From Henricia sp. BOLD:AAB3569 (lineage: Eukaryota > Echinodermata > Asteroidea > Spinulosida > Echinasteridae), in assembly GCA_037783545.1 (NCBI GenBank), contig JBBELK010000364.1, positions 186,001 through 250,000 on the forward strand: a stretch of DNA of 64,000 bases. Reading direction: 5' to 3'. The notes beneath the pieces were generated by a model. The model saw nothing but the letters and a program-made list of their open reading frames with translations, ran no database searches and was not told where the DNA came from. Position numbers and translations under genes: made by a program. This document shows, piece by piece, positions 26,501 to 38,500 of this stretch. Each line of letters starts with the position of its first letter. Positions within the stretch are counted from its first letter, which is position 1.

Positions 26501-29500
26501 ATTGGCCATATATGCTAAGGATCTGGGTTCGAATCCCAGTCAAGGCATTGCAATTTTCTCGTGTTTCTAAATTCATCTCGAATATACAAATGTTCGTATA
26601 TATCTCTAAAATGCAAAATCCCACTGGGGTCGGACATATACCAAATTAAAGCTTATAATGCAACAAATACAACTATATATATAACTCATTTTTCAAAATG
26701 TTCAACATACTGTATAAGAGCCGGTCACATTTAATAATGGTAAGTCCCTGCACCATCCCATATCACATCTACTGGCTGGTATTGCGTACAGGCTCCACTG
26801 AACTACTTTCTAGAGCTGCTCTGCAGAACAACCTGTGTGGGCCAATTGACTAGTGTTGCATTACGTTGTAAAATACTTAATTGAATTTTACCAAACAGGG
26901 TAGTGCATCAGGCATGATGGATGTAGCCAGCAAGCAGTGTGCTAACATCATGAAGGATAGTGACTTGAAGAGCAGTCTGGATGTAGTCTGCCAGGAACAG
27001 ACCAAGGTGCCTGAACGCTTCCTGCTGGATGTTGTGGAGCAAGTCGGGGCTGCCATCTCCAACAGGATGGGGTAAAATACTGTAATGATCTTGGGTCCAG
27101 GAAAAAGCAGTTCATTGACCTTGTGTGCTATAGGAACATTCATATATACCTCAGACAGTTTACGCATCCCTATTGGCTGAGAGCACGTCACATGTCCAGT
27201 CTTAGACGGACAATAAAGACCGGTTTTAAACACTTTTTATTCTCATCCACGGCACTCTAGTCAGTTTTAGCTCGTATGGAACATGCGTACGCATACACAT
27301 GAAAGCAAATGGCCCGTAGCTTGCGGCTTGGGCCATTATCAGCGTCCAGGCCCCTCGCCGGTTTTAAACGTATGTTTAAGACTGGCCAAACCCACTTTTA
27401 TACCCTAATTCATAAATACCTTAGACAGTTTACACATCCCTATTGGCTGAAAGCACATCACGTGGGCAGTTTTGAACGAGCGATAAAGGCACATTCAGTC
27501 TTAAACACTTTTGAGCCTGACTCACAGCCGTGCCCGCACCCTGGGACACGCACAAGGAAACGCACACGCAAACTACACGCTCCCGAAAGCAAATTGTGCA
27601 CTGTGACAAGTACCCGGCCGCCTGCGTGCACGTACTGTAACATGCTTGCATTATGCGTAACGCACGTGATCGAACAAAAACAACTTGACGCACAGCTAGC
27701 ATTTCATACGAACGTAATAGAAAGTGAATTCATGCAAAACATGGCAAAATGACAAGCTAATTTTGTTGAGTTTTACCGATTTACACAAAAAGGTTATGAA
27801 TTGGTGGCTCGGGCCATTATCGGCGCCCAGGACCCAAGCCAGTTTTAAACGTAGGTTTGAGACTGGCCAATCCTACTTTTATTCCCTAATTTAAACATGG
27901 GATAAAAGAAAAATCATATATATGTAGGCCTCATCGGGATTTGAACCCAAGACCAAATGACGTCTAACAGCTGAGCTACAAGACAGTGTTATACCCCTCC
28001 GGTTTTCTCAATTAACCCGAGAGAGTATACCACTGTGCCTTAAAGCTCACTTTCCAGTAAGTCGGATGTCACAGGTTTGTATCACTGGGAGGCTCTTATG
28101 ATTTTTCTCAACCATATTTGGTTGTTTCATTTTAATGGTTATCAGGCACCATACCAAATATTACATTTGTGTGAATAGTGATTCATTGATATTTGAGTAG
28201 AATGTGTTATCAGGGATGCCATTCTTCCGGCTTTTCTTATTTTGGAAAAAGAAATCCGGCAAAGCCTTTTTTTGCAGGCCGGAAAAGTAAACGGCTCGAA
28301 ATATAAGGATCACTTACTGATCAACGATATCAGGATATGCCCTATGTCATGTATGTACCGGTACAGCCTATGTACATGATTTGCACACATGCAGTATGTC
28401 TGTATCCCGGCCATAATCATTCAAGGCTAAAGTACCACGAAACCAGACTATCGATCAGAAGTATACATAGAGGGCGCTGTATCCATACAGCAGTGGTTAG
28501 ATCACATACATACTGACATATCCATTGCATTGCACACTGTCAATGTACATATACATAAAGTACAGTATACTGTGTTATGGCCGAGCGGTCTAGTGCGTCG
28601 AACTTAAGTTCCTGTGCTAGTACTAGAATGTAGGTTCGATTCCTGGCCGTGACGGGTTGTGGCACCTGTGCCCTTGAGCAAGGCACTCAAACACACTTGC
28701 TCCCATTCCTGTAATTGGCGGTCCCTCCGCTGTTGGATGTGGTATATAAATAAATAAATACTGTGCTGGCGAGTCCATGTGTACACATACATGTACATGC
28801 AGTTACCGGTACATGCAGTTACCGGCCCTGAAGGTACAGGCATCCCTGTGTTATTAAAAATGGTTATCAATTTGTGCAGAGTGTTTTAATTTTCATCGAC
28901 TATTTTATGATTACCTGCATTAACCTACCATATTAGAGACCATACATTTGCACATAGATAAAGCTGTATGCCCAGACTCATGCCATGAAAATCGGATATT
29001 ACTAAGTGCTACAAGAAACCATCACATTCATACAAAAGAATATACAGTTGAAGTCAGAAGTATAAATACAACTGTGTGCAACCAAGTGTTAAAATGAGTG
29101 TGCTTACACCATTTTTGTAACAGTCTTTACTAAATTCGTGATTTTGTAGAATTCCTCACGTGCATGCAGTACTTAAAACATAGCTTGTACACCTTGTAAT
29201 GGTTTGGGTAGTCCTGTTTACCATTTTGGTTGATGATGGTAGTGGTGTACATGTATTTATACTACTGACTTCAACTGTATATGCAGTGTGTTGTTACAGA
29301 GGAATGGTAAGTATACAGCATGTAGAAGTAAAGTTTTCAAACATTGTGGAGCTGGTGGTTGCTTATGGCCGCTATGGGTGTTAGACTGCAGGCAATTTGT
29401 GGCCGCTGTGGTCTCTTAAAGGCCAGTGTATCATTTGCAATGACCCCAAAAAGTAATTGACGAGTTTACAGGGGAAAAGTTCTGGAAGTAAAGATTGAAT

Positions 29501-32500
29501 TAATAGCAACTACCCAATGAAAGGTTTCCGCTCAAAATTATATAATTTTACCAGAAAATAATCCGTAAAGATGAAATTATTTAGATCGTTTGCAAACGAT
29601 TTACTTATTTTTGGTTCGCATCTACGCGGTCCAAAATGCATGGGCACTGTGTACATGTACTGCGTGAGCGTGTTCCAACGCGATGCATTTTTATGGATCG
29701 CGCGCACACGCAGTATATGATTGAAACACCCCACCAAGACCAGGAAAACGCATATGGATTTTCATGGTTTTTTTAAACGTGGTACATTTGACAAAGCTGA
29801 AATTTCTTTGGATGAGTTTGTTGATGTCTTTCTTTTGATTTCTAATGGTTTTATTCGCAGAATCGCTCAAAAACAGATCATCTACAGGGCCTTTAAGGGT
29901 ATTATTTGCAAGATAAAACGTTTTACAGATTCGTGGAATAAGAGTGTAACATATCAAAGGAAGAATGTTGGTAAACTAGCCTGAAGAAATTTTAGCTACA
30001 TTACATAGATGCATCAATGCTTCATAAAACAAGTGAATGTGCAAGTGAATGGTAAAATAAGTCCCGTGCACGGGACTTTTTTAGAAAAGCACCTTCGCTT
30101 GTCAATTTCCAACATGAAATACCATTTTGGACGGAAATAAATTTGTGATGTTTGTTACCATTGCTATCAACACTTTGAATAAGCTTTTTCTTGTTTTTCT
30201 TGACACGCTTTAGCTTGCTCGGCTTAACCACTGCTAAAGATCGCGACCTTTCTGGCGAAGTCGATCAGCACACCGCTTACAAAATCGGATAGCCAATCAT
30301 AATCGGGTATTGCGCCGCGCCTCCTAACGTTCATGCATATGCATATACTGCATTGATCAGCAAAATGGCGGCTGTCATGACCATTGCCACGACGCCCACC
30401 AAAAAATTGTATCGAAATTTTAAACAAACTTCGGAGATTTTTGTCCGATTTGTCTGAAATCAATCCAACGTGGAAGCACCGATGCCCATGTACTTACTGT
30501 GTAAAACCACAACCGACGTGATGACAGTTGGCAAAGCAACTATGTGCTTAGTGCAGTGTTGACGTACGTGGGCGCAGCCATCTTTACTGTGTCAGATGCA
30601 GGTCGTGTGACGGACCCAACGTCAGGTGACAGAATCTGTCCAATCGTGGCAAGTGTCATCCAGGCTTGGTGTTGAGTGATGTCACACACGCGCTTCGCCG
30701 GTAAGGTCGCGATCTTTAGCAGTGGTTAAGCCAAGAAAGCTTAAGCAGGTCGCGCAAAGCACTGCTAATACGAGTGTATTGCAAATGATACAATGGCCTT
30801 TAAAGGAGCGTATTCAGATCGAGAAAAAAAAGACTGTCCTATTTTTCGTATTCTGACATTTCTGTTCTAAATCCAGAATTATTCCATGTGTACAATACTG
30901 TTCTGGCTACAGCTAGTCACATTTCAGACACTCACATGGATATTGTATTGTTTGCATACAGGGAAGCCCACTTGGCTATGGCTAGTCACATTTCAGACAC
31001 TATCATTGATGAAATCATGGAGCAGCTTACCGAGAGCTATCAGACGCTGGTAGGTATTTCTGGGAGAAAATTTGGTTTGATAATTGTCTGGTGTTGAAGG
31101 CACAGGCTCGTCAGCAATGCGCGTGCGCCAAATTCGTGCCACGAAATAAGCAGCTCCATAGCAAAGGCATGGAGCTGCGTATTTCGTGGCACGAATTTGG
31201 CGCGCGCGCATTGCTGACGAGCCTGTGCCTTTAAAGTCATTAAAATGTCCTTGGATCAAAAGTCCAGTGGCCAATTTCATAAAGCTGCTTAGCAGAAAAA
31301 TTTGCTAAATCCGAAATTTGTTAATTGGGTTAATTTTTAGCAAGAATAGCAGAACACCAGTCAATTGTAATACACATCATACAAGATTTTGTCTGAAAAA
31401 CCATTTTTATAAAGCAAACAAATTTTTTATTAAGCAAATGTTTCTGCTAAACAGATTTATGAAATTGGCCCTAGTTCTTGGAGCCTTTCATACACACATT
31501 TGTAAACACTTTGTTTTGTTTGGACTGTTTTTTGGCGACTGCTCTAATTTGTTTTTTACACAATTTTCAATAGTGGACAGTATGCACACATTCATCAACT
31601 CCTACTCCTCCCACTTCCAGGCCTCGATCTTGCTTATAGGAGGGTGGGACAGTGCATTAAACCCGTGCGGTTAAACGCGCAGCCAATTGTGTTGTAATTT
31701 GCCTATAATTTGTTATTAATGCATGACTGATGGTCTGAACACGGATATGTCGGCGCCCTCAACCTTCCCCATGAGTACTGCATATGTATGTGTTAAAGGC
31801 AGTATACATGATTGGTATCTCGAAAATCAAAAATGTTCACAGATTTACGCCTAACTTACACAATATAAACATGATAACTGTAGAAAACTTCCCCCGAAAT
31901 GGTTTTGTCTGAAGTGCTATAGTCTTTGAGAAACAATTAGTTTTCGTCTCATGAGACGAAAATTCAATTCACCCCAAAACCATTTCGCCCAAGTGCCATT
32001 TTGCCCCCAAACCACTTCGCCCGAGTGCCATTCCGCCCCAAATCACTTTGTCCAAACACTACATCGCCAAAATGCTACTTCGCCCCCAAAACACTTCGTG
32101 CACAGGCCGTAGTTCAGGGCGAAATGGTTCAGGGCAAAGTGGTTTTGGGGCAAAATGACTGCAAACCTTTTTTTGACTGTTTTCTCAAAGGTTAGACGAC
32201 ATACGGAGCTGGTTTTTGCTCAGGTTGGTTTTAATCATGCATATATCTTCAATCACTCAGGGGGATAAAACTATTTGTAACAGTTTACCAATCATGTATA
32301 CTATCTTTAAGCCGCCTCTCTATATGTACATTTTTCATCCGCTCTGCATGCGTTGCTTTTCTGCTGCTCTCCTCCATCTTTATCGGTCTATGGAGCAATT
32401 TAGACGCAAATGCAATGCAAGCACAAAACGGACGAAAAACGTACATATTGAAAACCGGCTTTATCCAAAGGACCTCTTCATGTATTTATTGTTTTGTATG

Positions 32501-35500
32501 TATTTAGTTCAAGTATTGTTTTCTTTTTTTTAATTTAATGGGTTTAATTCGCAGCCCGTAAGCTGAATTGCATGAAGCTTACACGAGTATACAAGTGTGT
32601 TCCACCTATTAAAATGAGGTACATATGTGAATCAAACCCACGACCCCAAGGTTTCACCCGAGTGTTGCGAGTCTGTGACCCACTCGGCCACGGTTCCCCA
32701 CAAAGTATGATAAACCGCTTTGTCTTGTTTTCAGTCATCGCAGCTGACGGATTATTCGCAAAACAGAGGGTCTGTTTTGACCAACGGGACGGAGATGAGT
32801 GTTGAAGATGATGTGAAAGAGAATGGGGAGAAAGAAGGTGAAACATCTGGAGAGAAGGCTAAGGTAAGTGCGTGTCATGCCAGTTGTGCTGCTCTTCATG
32901 TCCGCTGATCACAGCAGTTTTTATTCATGGGTTAAAAGTAGGTTTGGCCAATCTTAAACACACGTTTAAAGCCAGCTAGGGGTCCTGGGCACTGATAATG
33001 CCCGAGCCGCCAGGCGAGGGCATTATCAGTGCCCAGGACCCCTGGCTGGTTTTAAACGGGTTGTTTAAGATTGGCCAAACCTACTTTTAATCCCATTCAT
33101 AAATACCATTACGTGTAAATCGGTAAAATTCACCAAAATTAGCTCGTCATTTTGCCATGTTTTGCACTCACTTTCCTATGCCTACAGTCTAGTGTCAACA
33201 CGGCGTTCGTACAACTGCGAGTTGTGCGTGATGTTGTTTTTGTTAGATCGCGCGCGTTACGCGCAACGCAGGCGTGTTGCTCGCGCACGCACACGACTGG
33301 GTATAAGTGCACAATTTGCTTTCAGGTGGGTGCAGTTTCTTTGTGCATGTGCGTATTCCATATACGCGCTGACTAGGGCACAAACGCGGGACAGCCAGCC
33401 GGGCATTATCACTATTCTTTATCGCTAATTTAAGACTGCCCACGTGACGTGCTCTCAGCCAATAGGGATGCGTAAACTGTCCAAGGTATTTATGAATGAA
33501 GTTTTATGGAGACTAAATGTGTGATGTCAGTTGCTGTGGTGATGGCTGTTAACATTGGCTGGCCAGCTAATTAAGGTGCCATTGAACAGTTTTGGTTAGA
33601 ACATTTACCTTGGCAAAAGTAGATGTTTGCACTTCAGCTTTCCATTCGAACAATGAGTGTAACACAGGGTTTAGTCATTTAGTACACTACAATTTACAGT
33701 ATAACATGCTACAATACTGTGTGTAACCACAAATGTCATTCTACTGCATCTTGGATATGGGTCTTTCCACAGTAAAGGGAGCATTTTGGCAACACGGACC
33801 ATAATTTCGAGGAAATACCTTTGTCTGGTCTCAAAATAAAAGAAATAAATTTTAGTTGTGACAACATGCATTTGGGTCTGTCCACGGTAATGGGGTACAT
33901 TTCTGTAACATTCAAGATCTTAGGTCCCAGTTCACTTCAAATGTCTTAATTTTATCTTTGAATTATCAAGCTAAACTGAGGAAATAAATTTTTCACCAAG
34001 GAGTAAGAAAAATAGTCCTACAACATACATTTGTGAAAACCTCGTGCACAAATTGTCCTATTACGCATGTAACAAAGACAGAAAAAGATGTCACAAAACT
34101 GTCTGTCCATGTTACATACGTAATAGGAAAATTTGTACACTTGCTTTTTAAAAATCTATGTTGTGGCAGCAATTTGTTACTTTTTTGGGCAAAAGTTATC
34201 TCCTGAGAACAAAACAAGGACATTTCTTTAATTCTGAGATAAACTAAAGACATCTGAAAGGAATTATTGACTTATTTTTCAAATGTACCCCATTACTGTG
34301 GACAGACCCATTTCTAAAAACCCTGTTTACAAATTTCCAATATACGCTCGTAACCGGGACGGACACTTGTTACATTTTAGGCTGTCCCGGTTACGAGTAT
34401 ATATTGGAAATTTGTACACAGGGTTTTTAGAAAGGCATGCTGTCACACTTTTTGTAACCCTTTTTGGGCCTAACGTATCTCTTCAGAACAATTGAAACTT
34501 ATTCCTTTTATTTTTGAGACCAGACAAAGGTATTTTCTGGAAAATATGGTCCGTGTTGCCAAAATGCCCCCTTTACCGTGGAAAGACTCAATTTCCTTGC
34601 TCTACAAATGTTCATTGTTTAACATTGTATATCAAATCACGTTCCCTGTATGTAGAATTCTCACTACATATTAATCTCATGTCTTCTGCCGGAAGTTGGA
34701 CTCTTTACTTTTGGTCATCATAAGCACAGCATGACTGTGGGCCAAGTGAAAACCCACTAATAGCTGTTTAAAGCCCCAGTCACACTGTCACCATTTTTAT
34801 TAGTGAACCACAACAGTCTTGGATTCGTGGAGAAAATCGTCAAGGACATTGTGGTTCTTTATAGTTCTTTCTTTTTCGGCAAAATGTTTGTTGTGCATCG
34901 CAGAGATCGTGGAAGAGCTGACGTACACCTGCTGCAAATGCTGAATTAGTGATGAGGCAGCCCCCATAATGTAGAGCATGGGTCGTGTCTCACAGGCTTT
35001 ATCATTGATGTATGGTCTGATGTGAGCGATATTTAATAAGTGGAAGTGCAGACTGCGACAGAGTTTTGAAACATGAAGATCCATTTTCATGATGGAGTCC
35101 AACTCAACCCCCAGAAGTTTGGCAGATGATGCAAGAGGAATAGCCAAGCTTGAAATGGTGTGTATGATGTCTGGTACATGACGCCGATACTGTGGACTGT
35201 GGTTATGATCAAGAATTCAGTCTTGTTGCAATTCAGCTTTAAAATGTCGGACTTCATACATTTTTGAACATGCAGTCTAAGAGCGACTATAGTGCATTGA
35301 TCATTGATCCAGTACATTTGAGATGTATGCTGTCTCAAAATAAGCTTTGGACGTGCACAATGTCTGTAAAATGGCTTTACCAACGACACAGCACACTTGC
35401 AATTTCCAACATCTGTCTGTCCAGCCTGCAAGCGCAAGCGCAGTCCGCGTACGTTGTACATGCACAGTGCACGTGCAAGCTCCGTGTATTGTCAAACTGT

Positions 35501-38500
35501 CAGAACACGAGTGACAAAACACTTAGAATCCCCATAGCACAGGTGTGATAGGATGGATCAGAATGTTGGGAGAATTCAGTATGTGCAGCAATGTAGACCA
35601 GCACCGTACAATGTGCGATTTGTTTGTCCCATGTGGCGCTGTGTGTATACATTCTCCTTACATGCGTTTCCCTGTTGGTTGATGTACATGTAGCTAGGCA
35701 ATATCGAGCCACTTCGCCCCGGAAAACTTTGTTCGCCCAAACACTAATCCGCCCAAGTGACATCACGTAAACGCGCGTGAAACTATGCTATACCCGAACC
35801 TGCAGCATAACATACATGTATGCATAAAAAAGTTTGGGCGAAGTGGTTGCGGGCGAATTGGTCATGTGGAAATTGTTTTTTGGGCAAAGTGATTATAAAA
35901 ACTCATGATCTTGGGAGACTACTTTTGGATGACATGAAAACTGCACCGAAGGAATTTCTGTATGCACAGCTACTTCACAAAATGTACTTTACATGTACAT
36001 CTTTATTGTTATGACATAATAGAAAAGTACTCTATGATACCGAATACTGTGGTATTTTCATCAGGGTATACCGCAATGTCTCAAAATCAATACTGCACAA
36101 GCCTCGTTAAAGCCACAATTAAATCTGTGCAAGCCACAGTTAAATTTGTGGAGTACTATGGCGGAGCGGTCTAGTGATTGTATTCAAAACCTTGGTTAGT
36201 TCCAAGGTTGTGGGTTCAAATCCCGGTCCGGCCCATCCATGGTGCGTGTACCCTTGAGCAAGGTACTTTGTCACGCATTGCTTCTCTCCACCCAGGGGTA
36301 AAATGGGTATTGGTGCTTGCACTAGGGAAGGAAACTGCAGACCCGAGCAGTAGTCGGCTAAATGCAGGCTCAAAAGCCAAGGAGTCGGGAGTTGAGCGCT
36401 CGCAGCAAAGCGCAGAAACCTTGCATGCCCCGTCCTTTTCTTTTTACTTTCCTAGTTAACACAAAAACTTATACACGCTCGAACGCAGCCAATGGTGCCA
36501 GTGATAGAAAACATCTTGGCAAGATTGTATGTTTGACTTAATCAAAAGCAGCCGACAGGTCGAGGAAAACCATCAATGCAGCCAGCTTCCTGTCAACAGC
36601 GTGATTTATGTCCATCTTGATCGCCTTCAAGAGTGCCGTCTTAGTGCTATGGTGATGTTGATAGGCCAACTGATACTCATCGTTTAACTCCTTTTAAGTT
36701 GAGGTGTTGCAAAACTTGACCGAGAGCTGCTCGCTCGATAATCTTGAACAAGAATGGTACTTTGGAGACTGATCGGTAGTTCTTCAAGATTTCGCGATAA
36801 AGATAAGGTTTCTTAATCGGACGTGTGATGACACCATCCCTGAGGAGTGTTGGAAATCTCTCGTAGCCGAGAATTGTCTTAACAATGGAGCCAATAAACG
36901 GAAGAAATTGGTCAACGTGCAACCCCCTGAAATCCATTGAATTCCTGTATTTTAATGAGGCTGGATCCGCCACAGAGTGTGTCGTTGCAGTTCTTTCCAG
37001 AACTCTGCATCAAGTTAACTCTACTTCGTTCATTGCTCAATCGGTGTTATTCTCCAGCATTCGCAATTGTTATTCTTTGTGATTTGTTCCTCAACAAAAT
37101 CAGCCGATTCAAGCGGATTTTTCTTTGCAATTATTTGTGGAAAAGATAGTGTTGCAAAATCCTAGTAATTCTTGGCGGTTCGCAAATAAATTGTGACAGT
37201 GTGACTTGAGCTTAACCTTATACCTCAAAACGGCCCAATCACAAAGGCTCAATGAATAGTTTTTGCTGACTACAGTGTTACATTTATATAAAACTTGTGT
37301 GCCCGGAAAAGTCTACATTACCGTAAATATTCTATTGCGAGGCCGCTTTCATCGGGTATTCATAGAAGTTGTAACAGTTACGGCATTACAATGAAAAAAA
37401 GGACTGTGAGTCGGTGCTGTGAGTGAACTTTTATGTTCCATTTAAAGCTCATTGATTTTTGTTTTTGTACAAGCACAAGCTATCAGATAAGGTGTGTCTG
37501 CCTACATTTATATCAAAAGCAACAAAAATGTTACTCCTGGCAAGTGGGGCTCACCCACCAAGGAAAAAAGAAGGAAAACTATGACCCAAAACCCCCATCC
37601 ATGGGTTAAATAGTGGCTGCAGATGGTGGATCATTGTCCTGGGTACCAATAAATTATTTCTGCAGAAGTGGCCAAGCAAGGTGTGTAGTCATTTATTACA
37701 TGTCTAGTCTGGTTCCTACCTGTTTTTGGAAATCACTCATGACGACCAGCTGGCTCGCTCTACACTTGTACTTTCTCAATTACACGGAGGTCAGGAGCAG
37801 TTGGTGTTACCATCTGGTGCACCAACCTGTGTTTGGACTGGTGCCAGAGAACCCCAGGGATCCCCATACCTGCAAACGAGTCCGATTTGTTCCGATTTTT
37901 AAGTGTTAAAAGTGTTGAATATCAGAACAGTTCATAAACGGTCGACTTGACCTGGCTCCCCGCGCGTGCCGCATGTGTTGTGTACATGAAAACGGGTGCA
38001 CTGTAGGTCAACTTGAGCATTGTACCAACTTGACTGTTGCAAGTTTCAATACAGCTCGATTTTGTTTTTACTCGGCAATGTTGGCAGGTATAGATCCCTG
38101 GTGCCATGCTCGAAAGCAGCCTTGCTTATAAATTGGAATCGTACACACTTTGCATGAGGCTCATTTCACGACTCTAAAGCGTCAAGGTGTCTCACCTTAG
38201 ACACATTATGGGTATCAGAATCTCAAATTGTCTTCTCATGAATAGAATGAATAGACAAGTACACTGTGTTCAGATCACAAGTACATGTACCATAAAAACC
38301 TGTATATAAGGCGCACTTTATAAACCAAAACTCGAGGTTGCGTATTATTACATGGAAATAGCTGGCCTCATCAGTTGTCAAATCAATTTCACAACATCAA
38401 TGACAATCTATTTTATAACCGAACTTGCTGGCATTGCATACAAGTGGCCAATTTCAATACTGTATTTTAGGTACTTACATGTATAACAGGTATCGGGAAT

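Larger units (their letters stand above)
34800..36975 (-). pseudogene. LINE reverse transcriptase remnant, broken
   Basis: Minus-strand pieces lie in the right order. First [20 protein letters not shown] (within 36690-36800), then a piece with [13 protein letters not shown] and [10 protein letters not shown] ending in a stop (36541-36660). Then [16 protein letters not shown] and [20 protein letters not shown] (34990-35260). These match the fingers, motif A and thumb of CR1/L2/jockey-like reverse transcriptases. The catalytic core between is missing, replaced by a SINE (36163) and other sequence. Frameshifts and stops make it dead. Confidence 0.8.

Noticed and set aside
31574..31680. Possible extra CARMIL exon ([16 protein letters not shown]) reached from a donor at 31053
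   Set aside because: No donor in the right phase follows, and joining 31049 directly to 32735 gives an alignment that matches the CARMIL segment after the helical region.
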